Below are positions 24,845-33,547 of a stretch of DNA of 64,000 nucleotides, piece after piece; the stretch's first letter is position 1; the number at the start of each line of letters is the position of its first letter. A program made the translations under genes and the position numbers. Under the pieces are notes generated by a model. The model was not told where the DNA came from, ran no database searches, and saw only the letters and a list, made by a program, of their open reading frames with translations. Source of the stretch: Opitutia bacterium (lineage in GTDB: Bacteria > Verrucomicrobiota > Verrucomicrobiia > Opitutales > Opitutaceae); the NCBI GenBank assembly GCA_947475065.1, contig CANJLB010000013.1:1-64000 (forward strand). The letters are read 5' to 3'.

Positions 24845-25219
24845 ATGGCCAAGAAAAATTCCGAATATGTGGACGGATTTGTAATTCCCGTCCCCAAGAA
24901 AAATGTCGCCGCCTACCGCAGCATGGCCGAGATCGGCCGCAAGGTCTGGCTGCGCCATGGCGCGCTCGACTACCGTGAATGCGTGTGCGACGACCTCGCC
25001 GTGCCGTTCGGCCTGGCGTTCCCCAAGGGCATCAAAACCAAGCCGGGCGAGACCGTGGTGTTTGCCTACATCGTGTTCAAGTCGCGCGCCCACCGCGACA
25101 AGGTCAACGCGAAGGTGATGAAAGATCCCGAGCTGTCCGGGGGCTGCGACCCGAAGAAGCCGCCGTTCGACTGCGCGCGGATGCTCTACGGCGGCTTCAC
25201 GACGCTGGTCGGCAAGTGA
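24845..25219 (+). CDS. DUF1428 family protein
   Basis: A 124-residue protein starting MAKKNSEYVDGFVIPVPKKN. The sequence YRSMAEIGRKVWLRHGALDY and CVCDD...FPKGIKTKPGETVVFAY, then FKSRAHRDKVNAKVMKDP, matches the small DUF1428 (YbaA-like) family, which has an alpha/beta ferredoxin-like barrel fold. Its biological role is unknown. The start is fixed by homology; the ATG follows ACCCGCAC with no Shine-Dalgarno sequence. It lies 84 bp upstream of hemB and could be the first gene of that transcript. Confidence 0.82.
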   Translation: MAKKNSEYVDGFVIPVPKKNVAAYRSMAEIGRKVWLRHGALDYRECVCDDLAVPFGLAFPKGIKTKPGETVVFAYIVFKSRAHRDKVNAKVMKDPELSGGCDPKKPPFDCARMLYGGFTTLVGK

Positions 25220-25303
25220 GGGGGCGCTGGCCTCGGGCGCTTCGCGGGCGGTTTTCCGCTCGCGGTGCCCGTACTAACGGGCTCCAATCGAGGCATACAC
25301 ACC

Positions 25304-26317
25304 ATGCCCGAACCCATCAAACTTGATCTCGTGCAGCGTCCGCGCCGGCTGCGGCGCACGGGGGCGCTGCGCGCGCTCACGGAGGAAACGGTACTACTGC
25401 CGCGCCATCTCATCGCGCCGCTGTTTGTCGTCGATGGGAAGTCCGCGCCGGAGGAGATCAAGTCCATGCCGGGGGTGTTTCGCCTCAGCATCGCTGACCT
25501 AGTGAAGGAGTGCCGGGCGTTGCACAAGCTGGGCATCCGGGGCGTGGCGCTATTTCCCAAGCTCGATGCCAAACTCAAGGACGACAAGGGCACCGGGGCG
25601 CTTGACGAGGACGCGCTCGTGCTGCGCGCCGTGCGCGCCGTGAAAAAGGCCGTGCCGGAGCTGGCGGTCATCACCGATGTGGCGCTCGACCCTTACACGA
25701 CGCACGGGCACGACGGCGTGCTCAACGCGGCGCGCGACGACGTGGAGAACGACCGCACGGTGGGCATCCTTTGCCAAATGGCGGTGCTACAGGCCCGCGC
25801 GGGCGTGGATCTGGTCGCGCCGAGCGACATGATGGACGGCCGCGTAGGGGCGATCCGCAAGTCGCTCGACGCGGCGGGTTTTTCCGGCACGGGCATTTTG
25901 GCTTACGCGGTGAAATATAACTCGGCCTACTACGGGCCGTTCCGCGAGGCCGTGGGCAGCGCGCAGGCGGCGGGCACGCGGCTGCTGAGCAAGGCGACCT
26001 ACCAGATGAACCCGGCCAACCGCCGCGAGGCCGTGATCGAGGCGACGCTGGACACGTTGGAAGGTGCCGACATCCTGATGGTGAAACCCGCCGGCCCCTA
26101 CCTCGACATCATCCGCGAGGTGCGCCACGCGACGCGGAAGCCCATTGCAGCGTATCAGGTGTCAGGCGAGTATGCTCAGATTCAGGCGGCGGCACGGCTG
26201 GGCTGGCTCGATCTCGCACGCACGCGGCACGAGTCGCTGCTGGCGATCAAACGCGCCGGCGCAGACATCATCCTGACGTATTTTGCGAAGGAGATGGCGA
26301 AGGAACTGGGGCGCTGA
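25304..26317 (+). CDS. hemB: Delta-aminolevulinic acid dehydratase (porphobilinogen synthase)
   Basis: A 337-residue enzyme condensing two 5-aminolevulinate molecules into porphobilinogen. Segments seen are RGVALFPKLDAKLKD, VITDVALDPYTTHGHDGVLN, VAPSDMMDGRVGAIRKSLD, AYAVKYNSAYYGPFREA (Schiff-base region), ILMVKPAGPYLDIIREV (second lysine) and AYQVSGEYAQI. The metal region is DVALDPYTTHGHDG. It has Asp in place of the cysteines of Zn-type enzymes, so this is the Mg-dependent subfamily. The start is ATG 25304 (MPEPIKLDLVQRPRRLRR). Linked in function to the CobA-HemD fusion upstream. Confidence 0.94.
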   Translation: MPEPIKLDLVQRPRRLRRTGALRALTEETVLLPRHLIAPLFVVDGKSAPEEIKSMPGVFRLSIADLVKECRALHKLGIRGVALFPKLDAKLKDDKGTGALDEDALVLRAVRAVKKAVPELAVITDVALDPYTTHGHDGVLNAARDDVENDRTVGILCQMAVLQARAGVDLVAPSDMMDGRVGAIRKSLDAAGFSGTGILAYAVKYNSAYYGPFREAVGSAQAAGTRLLSKATYQMNPANRREAVIEATLDTLEGADILMVKPAGPYLDIIREVRHATRKPIAAYQVSGEYAQIQAAARLGWLDLARTRHESLLAIKRAGADIILTYFAKEMAKELGR

Positions 26318-26435
26318 CATCACCCCGAGACCGGCCAAACCGGATGTCACACGCCAAAATGGATGAAAGTTGCCCTGTTGACATTCCCCACGAGGCTTGG
26401 CGGAGTCACAAGTTCACCCGCTGCAAACACCTATT

Positions 26436-28271
26436 ATGAACTCCGAAGCCATCTCCGCGCTCATTGCCAAAAATCCGTCGCTCAAGCCGGCCAAAGCCAA
26501 GCTGGAGGCGATGGAGCCGGGCGCGTATTGCATCCACCGCAGCTGGGGCTTCGGTCAGATCAAGAAATACGACGAGGCCGCGCAGAAGCTGGTCATTGAT
26601 TTTCCCGGCAAGAAAGCCCACCCGATGGATCCGGCCTTCTGCCTCACCTCCATGGAGGTGCTGCCCGCCAACCATCTCCTCGTCCGCAAGGAGACGGAGC
26701 CCAAGAAGATCGCCGCCCTCATCGCGGACGACCCCGCGCAACTCGTCGTCGAGGCGTTGCAGGCCTATCCCGGGCACGCGACCACGGCGATTGACCTCGA
26801 AATCACGCTCGCCCAGGTGCTGGGTGAGGAGAAGTTTAAGAAATGGTGGTCGGTCGCCAAAAAGGCGCTGGCGAAGGATCCCCGTGTCGCCCTGCCCGCC
26901 AAGAAAACCGACTGCTACATCCTGCGCGAGACCCCCGTCTCCAGCGAGGACGAGATTGTCGAGGCCTTCGGCGCGACCCGGTCGGCCCGCCGTCGCATCG
27001 TGCTCGCCGAGAAACTCATCGCCGGCGGAGCCTCTGGCACGAAGGCCGACATCAAAACTCTTCTCGCCGGCCTCGCGGAATCAGTGAAGGACAGCCATCA
27101 GCTCAGCCCCTCGGAGCGCCTTCACGGCGCGGCCGTGCGCGACAGCCTGGCCAAACTCGCCGGCGTGGACACCGCGTTCGAACCCGTACAGACGGCCCTT
27201 GTCGCCAACGTCCGCGACCTTCATAGCATCGCAGACAAAATCCCGGTCCATTTCCAAGGCCGTTTTCTGGAGCTGGTAAAGCTCGCCCACCCCGGCGAAT
27301 ACCGCGATATCGTCTTCAGCCTGCTCAAGACCAGCCAAGGCAAGTTCACCACCGAGTGCATCAATTTTCTGCTGGAAACCGGCCATGCCGATGACCTCGC
27401 CGTCGCGCTCCAGCGCTGGCAGGTCGAGCAGAACCTGCGCGCGCCCGTGCTGCTGTGGGTCGTGAAAAACCGCCACACCAAAAAGTTTGCCAAACTCCTG
27501 AACGACCTCATCACTCCGCGCTTACTCGGCGCTATCTTCTTCGCGATTGACTACGAGGCGTTGCAGGCTGCCAGCGCCCGCCGCATCCCGCTCGCCGACA
27601 TCCTGAGCGAGGACAAAGACCTCATCCCCGACTTGCTCGCCACCGCCGATCCCGAGACCGCCCGCGATCTCGCCAACACCCTGCTCCTCAACCAAGGCTT
27701 CGAGGAGCTGACAAAGAAGGCGCTCATCGCCCGCTTTATCAAACTGTTCCCCAAGATCCAGTCGCTCGTCGCCGCCGACGCCGAGAGCAAGGAGGAGCAG
27801 CTCCTCGTCTCCCGCGCCAGCTACAATCGCAAGCGCGAGGAATACGAGACCATCGTTTCCAAGAAAATCCCGGAAAACTCCAAGGCCATCGCCACTGCCC
27901 GCGAGCACGGCGATCTCAAAGAAAACTCCGAGTACAAGATGGCCAAGCAGGATCAGACCGTACTCATGGCCCAGAAGACCCAGCTCGAGCGCGACCTCGG
28001 CCGCGCCCGCATCACCGACTTCAAGGATGTCACAACCGTTCAGGTTGGCGTGGGTAGCGTGGTCGACGTGACCGTCGGCTCAACCGGCGAGACGGTTCGC
28101 TACACCATCCTGGGCGCGTGGGACGGCGAGCCGGAGAAAAACATCATCTCTTACAAGACCCCGCTCGGCCTTGCCTTCCTTGGCAAGAAGTCCGGTGACA
28201 GCGTGAAGGTCAAAATCGGCGGCACCGAAGAGACCTACACGATCACCGCCCTCGGACTGGCGGAGGCCTGA
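26436..28271 (+). CDS. GreA/GreB-type transcript cleavage factor with a long N-terminal extension
   Basis: A 611-residue protein; ordinary GreA has about 158. The C-terminal 160 residues are a complete Gre module. The coiled coil with acidic tip is ATAREHGDLKENSEYKMAKQ, and the globular FKBP-like domain contains VGVGSVVDVTVGSTGETVRY and ISYKTPLGLAFLGKKSGDSV. The N-terminal 450 residues start MNSEAISALIAKNPSLKPAK and include an early beta-rich segment (AYCIHRSWGFGQIKKYDE) resembling a nucleic-acid or RNA-polymerase-binding barrel. Helical repeats follow. Chlamydial GreA carries a comparably long extension, so this may be a PVC-wide form that rescues backtracked RNA polymerase. The role of the extension is unknown. 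Confidence 0.82.
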   Translation: MNSEAISALIAKNPSLKPAKAKLEAMEPGAYCIHRSWGFGQIKKYDEAAQKLVIDFPGKKAHPMDPAFCLTSMEVLPANHLLVRKETEPKKIAALIADDPAQLVVEALQAYPGHATTAIDLEITLAQVLGEEKFKKWWSVAKKALAKDPRVALPAKKTDCYILRETPVSSEDEIVEAFGATRSARRRIVLAEKLIAGGASGTKADIKTLLAGLAESVKDSHQLSPSERLHGAAVRDSLAKLAGVDTAFEPVQTALVANVRDLHSIADKIPVHFQGRFLELVKLAHPGEYRDIVFSLLKTSQGKFTTECINFLLETGHADDLAVALQRWQVEQNLRAPVLLWVVKNRHTKKFAKLLNDLITPRLLGAIFFAIDYEALQAASARRIPLADILSEDKDLIPDLLATADPETARDLANTLLLNQGFEELTKKALIARFIKLFPKIQSLVAADAESKEEQLLVSRASYNRKREEYETIVSKKIPENSKAIATAREHGDLKENSEYKMAKQDQTVLMAQKTQLERDLGRARITDFKDVTTVQVGVGSVVDVTVGSTGETVRYTILGAWDGEPEKNIISYKTPLGLAFLGKKSGDSVKVKIGGTEETYTITALGLAEA

Positions 28272-28284
28272 GCACCCGGCCCGG

Positions 28285-28800
28285 TCACAGGTATTCGTCC
28301 TTTTCCGAACAGACCGGGCAAACCACCGGCGGTTTGACGTGCAAAGCGGTGTGCTCCTCCAGCGTCCGCCAGTTGCCGTCATCGCCCCGGACCGTGTCGC
28401 ATCGCGGGCAGAGCGTGACCACCCGTTCGAGTCTTTTTACCCGCGCACGCAGCAGACGGTTCTGGCGGGCGGTGATCTCCGTCAGCCAGGCGAGCAGCAC
28501 CAGCGCCATGGCGCGCATCGTGTTGTTGATCGCCGCCGCCTTCCAGTCTCCCTGCGGAAAATCCTCCAGCCATTGGAAACCGAAACGCGCCATGGCCATC
28601 GCCAATCCCAACCAGGCCGCGATGCGAAAGCCAAGCTGCCAGGCCGCCAGCATCACCGGGAAGACATAAAAGACCGGAAAATTGATGCTCGTCCCTGCGC
28701 AATAATCCATCACCAGCAACATCAGGGCAATGACTGCAATCACCCAGCGTTTTTCGTTGGGCGCAGTTTCTTCTTTGGAAATGGATGATCGTGTGCTCAT
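28285..28800 (-). CDS. Membrane protein with N-terminal MASE-like helices and a C-terminal zinc ribbon
   Basis: A 171-residue protein starting MSTRSSISKEETAPNEKRW. Residues about 20-110 hold four hydrophobic helices (VIAVIALMLLVMDYCAG, FPVFYVFPVMLAAWQLGF, and two more) reminiscent of the small membrane sensor modules attached to histidine kinases. A short basic coiled coil (RQNRLLRARVKRLERVV) leads to CPRC and CPVC, 47 residues apart, which could bind one zinc. There is no kinase or cyclase domain, so it may be a truncated or partner-dependent sensor. It is convergent with the GreA-like gene, 13 bp away. Confidence 0.6.
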   Translation of the reverse strand: MSTRSSISKEETAPNEKRWVIAVIALMLLVMDYCAGTSINFPVFYVFPVMLAAWQLGFRIAAWLGLAMAMARFGFQWLEDFPQGDWKAAAINNTMRAMALVLLAWLTEITARQNRLLRARVKRLERVVTLCPRCDTVRGDDGNWRTLEEHTALHVKPPVVCPVCSEKDEYL

Positions 28801-29150
28801 GACATACGCCGCCACCATCTAGGTTGCCCGTCGGGCTTGGCAAGCCCAACCAGACCGTCATTTTTCATCGTGCGGTAGCCGCACGCATTTTTGACCCAGC
28901 CGGGCCGGCGGAATTACGGTCACGACCAAAACATGCCCGTGACCCCGCGTTAATCGGTATAAACCATGGTTCACGGCAGTTTTACCTCCGACCTCGGTTA
29001 CAATGGCCCGGAAGGCTGCCCGTATATTTTAGCAAACGCCTCCCGCTACTTCGGGGTGGCCGCGCCGCGACCAAGGCGGAAATTGCCGCCACCTTCACAT
29101 AAATTGGGATTGGAATCCATGCGCTGACCGGCGAGCCTGCATGCGTCGCC
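28801..29150. promoter_or_regulatory. Divergent intergenic region with several palindromes
   Basis: About 350 bp between the membrane/zinc-ribbon gene (minus) and nadK (plus) with no supportable gene. It contains GGGCTTG-g-CAAGCCC (28834-28848), a hairpin GTGCGG-tag-CCGCAC near 28870-28884 followed by ATTTTT, the inverted repeat GGTCACG (28918-28924) with CGTGACC (28938-28944), and the palindrome AACCATGGTT (28962-28971). These could be operators or promoter-proximal hairpins. No promoter was pinned down. Confidence 0.35.
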
Positions 29151-29999
29151 ATGCCGCCCATTCGCCGTCTCGCCCTCGTCGTCAACGCGCAGAAGCCCGG
29201 CGCGCACGCGCTCGGGCGCGAACTCGCGGCACTCGCGCGCGCCGCCGGCGTGGCGGTGAAACGCACCGCCCGGTTTCCCCTGCCCCCGGGCTGGCTGCGC
29301 GGGCAGGACGCGTGCTGCGTCATCGGCGGCGATGGGACCCTGCTCGGGGTGGTACGGGCGGCGGCCACGGCGCAGGTCCCCGTTATCGGCATCAACCGCG
29401 GCAGCCTCGGCTTTCTCACGACGTTTTCCGAGGCGGAAGCCCGGGCTGGCTTCACCGCGCTGCTCGCCGGCCGCGGTCAGATCGCGGAGCGGTCGCTGCT
29501 TGAGTGCACCGCCCCCGGCGGCCCGCGCGAGCTTGCGCTCAACGATGTGCTCGTGAAGGATGCAAGCGCCGCGCGCCTCGTGCGGCTCGCGGTGTTTGCC
29601 GACGACAAGCTCGTCACCGATTACACCTGCGACGGCCTGATCTTTTCCACCCCCACCGGCTCGACCGCCTACAACCTCTCCGCCGGCGGCCCGCTCATCC
29701 ACCCCGGCGCGGACGTAATCGCGATGACGCCTATCTGTCCGCACACGCTGAGCAACCGCTCAATTATTTTTCCGCAGGACGTACGGCTGCGAGTTGTCAA
29801 CCGGTCGGGCCGCGCGCGCCTGCTCGTGGCGGTGGACGGCCAGCGCAGCCGGCGCGCTGGCGCTGATCAGCCCGTGGAAATCTGTCTCTCCCGCCGCCGG
29901 CTGAAGCTGGTGCAGCACTCCGGACACGAGCACTTCGCAATCGTCCGGGCCAAGCTCAAATGGAGCGGCGGGGTGACGGAAACACCCGACGGCAGCTAA
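29151..29999 (+). CDS. nadK: NAD kinase
   Basis: A 282-residue enzyme phosphorylating NAD to NADP. Signature segments are CCVIGGDGTLLGVVRAA (GGDGT), PVIGINRGSLGFLTTFS, LALNDVLVKDASAAR (NE/D motif with Asp) and FSTPTGSTAYNLSAGGPLIH. Length and order are normal. The start is ATG 29151 after GCGTCGCC. It appears monocistronic, and the M16 protease gene converges on it from the other side. Confidence 0.92.
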   Translation: MPPIRRLALVVNAQKPGAHALGRELAALARAAGVAVKRTARFPLPPGWLRGQDACCVIGGDGTLLGVVRAAATAQVPVIGINRGSLGFLTTFSEAEARAGFTALLAGRGQIAERSLLECTAPGGPRELALNDVLVKDASAARLVRLAVFADDKLVTDYTCDGLIFSTPTGSTAYNLSAGGPLIHPGADVIAMTPICPHTLSNRSIIFPQDVRLRVVNRSGRARLLVAVDGQRSRRAGADQPVEICLSRRRLKLVQHSGHEHFAIVRAKLKWSGGVTETPDGS

Positions 30000-30164
30000 T
30001 CCATGCCAGCACACAGCGGACCGAATCCAAAGCTGTGCGATCATGAGCCCAATGACGGCAGCCAACCTGGGCGGTAACCTGGTCGGTTCAAATCCGGGCA
30101 TCACCCCGCATCCGTGCATGCATTGGAGTTGTATTTTCAGCTCCAACCTCAGCCTAAAAAACTG
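30000..30164. terminator. Gap between convergent nadK and M16 protease genes, with a possible hairpin
   Basis: The inverted repeat TTGGAG (30124-30129) / CTCCAA (30141-30146) encloses an 11-nt loop. It sits between the stops of two convergent genes, as a shared terminator would. There is no clean T-run on either side, so the assignment is weak. Confidence 0.3.
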
Positions 30165-32735
30165 TCATGGCCGCACGACGAGCTGGGTGCGGAGCGAGCG
30201 CTGGAAGCGGCGGCGGGCGAAGTCGCGCAGGTGGGCAACCGTGACGGCGGCGATGCGAAGGTCATAGTTTTTCCAGTCGTTGGCGGACAGGCCGTGCAGG
30301 ACGCTCAGGCTGGCCTGCAGTGCGCGGGCGGAGTTGGTTTGTTGACCCATCACCCGGGCGGCCTGCAGGCGCGTCTGGCAGCGGAGCAGTTCGTCGGTCG
30401 CGATGTCGCCGGCCGCCACCCGGGCGATCTCGGCGTCGAGTTCGGCGAGCACCGCATTTTCCTGGCCCGGCGCGGTGCCGGCATAGAAGTAAAACATCCC
30501 CGTGGCCGATCCGGTCACACGCGTCGCGCGGACAAAATACGCCAGCCCCTTCTCCTCGCGCACGCGCTCGAACAAACGTGACGACATACCGCTGAACAGC
30601 TCGTCGGCCACCTCACCGACGTAAAAATCCTCGTCGAGGACGCCCGGACCAGGGAAGGCTTGGAAGACTACGGCCTGCTCCCGGGGTTCTTGTTCGACGA
30701 AATCGCCGGCGTTGGCGGGGAGCGACAGACCCGAAACCCGGCCGGAGCCCGGCACAAGAGCGGAGGGGCCGGTCGGGAGTTTGGCGAGGAGGGCACGGAG
30801 CTTGGGCTTGAGTACATGCGGGTCGAAGTCACCGGCGACAACAAGGATCACATTGCCCGCCACGCCAAGGCGACGCCAGAGTGCGGCGATATCGGCGGGG
30901 GTGAGCGCGGTCAGGCCAGGGATGTCGCCGTGCGCATCAAGCGCGAGCGGGTGCGCACCGAAAAATCTTTGGCGAACATGTTTCCGGCCCAGCTCGACGA
31001 CATCATCCTCCTGCTCCTTCAGGCCGGCGATCTGCGCATCGCGCTCGATCTCAAAGGACTCCCGCGTAAAAGCGGGCGCGAGCAGCGCCGCTTCGATCAG
31101 CGCGAGCGCGCGGCCCACGTCACCTGGCAGCACTTCGGCGGCGAAGCCAAGGCTGTTGTTGCCCGCAAAGGGATAGAAACTGCCGCCCACTTCCTCGATG
31201 AAGTGCGCGACCTCGGCGGCGGTGCGGCGGCGGGTGTCGCGCGTGAGCAGCGTCGCCATCAGCGCACACGCCCCACGCCGTCCGGAGGGGTCTTGCAGCG
31301 GACCACCCGCACAGACAAGACGGAGGTGGAGGTTGGGCAGACGCGAGTCGCGCTGAAGAAGCAGGCGCGCGCCGTTGGGGAGCTTTTCCTCGGAGAAATC
31401 AGGCGAGGCGGCCGCAGCGGTGACGACCATGGCCGCGGCGGGACGCACAGCGGAGGGATTGAGGGAGATTGCCGTGAGCGTGGTGGGCGCGAGGTAATTG
31501 CGGAGAACCCGGCGGAGCGCGGCACCGGTCACGTGGCAGAGACGCTGGAACCATGCCTCGCCAAAGTTGAGATCGCCGGCAACGACCTCGGCCACACCCA
31601 GGCGCGCAGCAAGGCCGCCCATGGTCTTGCGCGTGTTGACCTCGTCCACGACGGACTGCCGGATGGCCTTGCGGATTTGCGCGGGAGCAAAACCTCGCGT
31701 GGCGGCGCGGGCCAGCTCGCGGTGAATGGCGGCGCTGGCCGACGCATGTTTGGCCGGATCACAGGCAAAGGATATGTAGAACAAGCCCTGTCCGCCGGGG
31801 CTCCAGCAGGTGGCGTCGATGTGGTGAACGAGGCGGGCTTTCTCCCGGACGGCCTGCCAGAGCACGGAGCTGTCGCCACGGCCAAGGAGCGCCGCGAGCA
31901 GGTCGAGCGCGGGCGCGTCGGCGTGCGTGATGCCGGGGACGGGCCAGGCGAGGCCCGCCCGGGTGAGTTCGACGTCCTCGAACAGGTGACACGCGCGCGG
32001 GGCGAGTTGCGCCGGCTCGGCCGGAATGAAGACGGGCGCGAGGCGCGTGCGGGGCGTGGGGCCGAAATGTTTTTCCACATCGGCCAACACGGCGGCGGGA
32101 TCCACGTCGCCTGCCACGACGACGACAAGGTTGGCAGGCACGTAGCGCGAGCGGTAGTAGGTGATCAGATCCTCGCGGGTGAGCACCGAAAACACGTCCC
32201 GGTGCCCGATGATCGGATGGCGGTACGGATGCTCGCGAAAGGCGGTGGCAAAGAGCGATTCGGCGAGGCGGTTGTCGGGGTCGTCGCGCGTCATGGCGAT
32301 TTCGCGCAGGATGACGTCGCGTTCCTTGACGAATTCGTCCACAGGCAGCGTGGAGCAGAGCGTGATGTCGGCGAGCACGTCGAGCGCGAGGCCAGTGTGT
32401 GCGGCGGGCAGGTCAATGTAATAGACAGTGCGATCGAAGGTCGTGTAGGCGTTAATCTGGCCGCCGTGCGCCTGCACGGTCGCGGAAATCTCGCGGCCCG
32501 CGCGTCGCGGGGTGCCCTTGAACATCATGTGCTCGAGAAAATGAGAGAGGCCGGCGCCGAGCTGCGCGTCCTCGTGCATGCTGCCGGTTTTGACCCAGAC
32601 CTGCACGGCTGAGACCGGCGCGGCACGGGAGGGCTGCACGAGCAGCGTGAGGCCGTTGGGCAGGACATGGCGCGTGATGGGCTCGCGCCAGAAGGTTTGG
32701 AGCAGGCGCAGGTCGGCAGCGGCGGAATTGGGCAT
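30165..32735 (-). CDS. M16 family zinc metallopeptidase with two fused peptidase units
   Basis: An 856-residue protein. The N-terminal unit starts RHVLPNGLTLLVQPSRAAPV and carries the inverted zinc motif in GLSHFLEHMMFKGTPR (HxxEH), with the distal glutamate in the RDVILREIAMTRDDPDN region. A second unit starts at KLPNGARLLLQRDSRLPNLH, lacks HxxEH and corresponds to the inactive partner unit of the M16 fold. R...Y and Gly-rich loop (GMSSRLFERVREEKGLAYFV) are present in the second half. No signal peptide is evident, so it is probably cytoplasmic. Two-unit M16 proteins in one chain recall pitrilysin-like or PqqL-like peptidases. Confidence 0.87.
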   Translation of the reverse strand: MPNSAAADLRLLQTFWREPITRHVLPNGLTLLVQPSRAAPVSAVQVWVKTGSMHEDAQLGAGLSHFLEHMMFKGTPRRAGREISATVQAHGGQINAYTTFDRTVYYIDLPAAHTGLALDVLADITLCSTLPVDEFVKERDVILREIAMTRDDPDNRLAESLFATAFREHPYRHPIIGHRDVFSVLTREDLITYYRSRYVPANLVVVVAGDVDPAAVLADVEKHFGPTPRTRLAPVFIPAEPAQLAPRACHLFEDVELTRAGLAWPVPGITHADAPALDLLAALLGRGDSSVLWQAVREKARLVHHIDATCWSPGGQGLFYISFACDPAKHASASAAIHRELARAATRGFAPAQIRKAIRQSVVDEVNTRKTMGGLAARLGVAEVVAGDLNFGEAWFQRLCHVTGAALRRVLRNYLAPTTLTAISLNPSAVRPAAAMVVTAAAASPDFSEEKLPNGARLLLQRDSRLPNLHLRLVCAGGPLQDPSGRRGACALMATLLTRDTRRRTAAEVAHFIEEVGGSFYPFAGNNSLGFAAEVLPGDVGRALALIEAALLAPAFTRESFEIERDAQIAGLKEQEDDVVELGRKHVRQRFFGAHPLALDAHGDIPGLTALTPADIAALWRRLGVAGNVILVVAGDFDPHVLKPKLRALLAKLPTGPSALVPGSGRVSGLSLPANAGDFVEQEPREQAVVFQAFPGPGVLDEDFYVGEVADELFSGMSSRLFERVREEKGLAYFVRATRVTGSATGMFYFYAGTAPGQENAVLAELDAEIARVAAGDIATDELLRCQTRLQAARVMGQQTNSARALQASLSVLHGLSANDWKNYDLRIAAVTVAHLRDFARRRFQRSLRTQLVVRP

Positions 32736-32753
32736 GAAATAAATCGGACGATC

Positions 32754-32793
32754 GAAAGGTCTTGAAGTTTTAAGGTCGCAAAGTCGCAGGTGC
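32754..32793. repeat. Octamer array upstream of the M16 protease gene
   Basis: Five octamers in register on the + strand: GAAAGGTC, TTGAAGTT, TTAAGGTC, GCAAAGTC, GCAGGTGC. The words (AAGTC, GTCGCA) are shared with the array at 14885-14916. It lies in the leader of the M16 gene, 19-58 bp from its start codon. Confidence 0.7.
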
Positions 32794-32814
32794 TGGCCGG
32801 GCGCGGCGCGGGGT

Positions 32815-33261
32815 TTATGCCGGTTCGGGCGCGGCAGAGGAGGCCGAAGGGGGGGCGGCGGGCGGCGGGCGCTGCGGCAGGAAAGGTTTCACAAACGCAT
32901 CGGTGAAATCGTAGATGTCCGAAAAATCTTCGCGCCGGTCGGTGTCGGTTTTTTTGAACCAGCTTTCGCCCGTCAGCCGGTATTCAATCAGGTTGAAAAC
33001 GATCTCACCAAAGTCGGTGCAGCGGCGCACCCCCCAGGCATTGAGCACTGTCTGGGCGAGCGGGCCGAACTGGTCGAGTGCGTGGGCACGCAGTCCTTGG
33101 AGCAACTCAGGGCCGGCCACGTGCTCGTCCTTTTTTTTTCGCAACGCCTTCATCGTCGCCTTGAGTCCTTCGTCCACAAACGCGTAGGCCTTACGGTCGT
33201 AGCGCGCATCCTCCTTGAGGATGAGGTCCACGATCGCGTCAAATTTGTCAGGTTCGGGCAT
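32815..33261 (-). CDS. Minf_1886 family conserved hypothetical protein
   Basis: A 148-residue protein starting MPEPDKFDAIVDLILKEDAR. The segments YDRKAYAFVDEGLKATMKAL, LLQGLRAHALDQFGPLAQTV, WGVRRCTDFGEIVFNLIEY and SDIYDFTDAF match a small family found almost only in Planctomycetes and Verrucomicrobia. Function is unknown. The C-terminal 25 residues are Pro/Ala-rich and look disordered. It is one of the taxonomic markers of the window. Confidence 0.8.
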   Translation of the reverse strand: MPEPDKFDAIVDLILKEDARYDRKAYAFVDEGLKATMKALRKKKDEHVAGPELLQGLRAHALDQFGPLAQTVLNAWGVRRCTDFGEIVFNLIEYRLTGESWFKKTDTDRREDFSDIYDFTDAFVKPFLPQRPPPAAPPSASSAAPEPA

Positions 33262-33547
33262 GGCGGGTGACAAACTGAACAGTCCGTCCGGTTTCGCGCA
33301 ATCTCCAAACCTCATGCTGACCAATGGCAGGTCCTTGCCATACAGGCCGCCGCAATGAACCCTCCCCCGGGCAAGCCCCGGGGTATCACGGAAAGGGGCT
33401 TCGCCCCGATGACAGCGGCGGCATCCATCTCCACCCCAGGGTAGCGGAGAATTGCGCCGTCCTGATTAAATGCAATTTAATGGCGTTTTTAATGATTCCC
33501 TTTTGCTTTTATGCTCACAGTATGAGCACAAATACAAGGAGTCCGTA
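33262..33547. promoter_or_regulatory. Regulatory region of the Fur-like gene with two palindromes
   Basis: The intergenic region holds two inverted repeats close to the fur-like ATG. ATTAAA-TGCAA-TTTAAT spans 33465-33481. TGCTCA-CAGTA-TGAGCA spans 33512-33528 and is extended by TTT/AAA flanks to about 25 bp. A Shine-Dalgarno sequence AAGGAG (33536-33541) precedes the ATG at 33548 by six bases, one of few clear ones in the window. A GGGGC-ttc-GCCCC hairpin is at 33395-33407. The palindromes are good candidates for autoregulatory operators. Confidence 0.6.

Noticed and set aside
30660-32612. Plus-strand open frame of 650 codons
   Set aside because: Antisense to the M16 protease, which has an intact HxxEH site and two peptidase units; the antisense product is Gly/Arg/Glu-rich and not domain-like.
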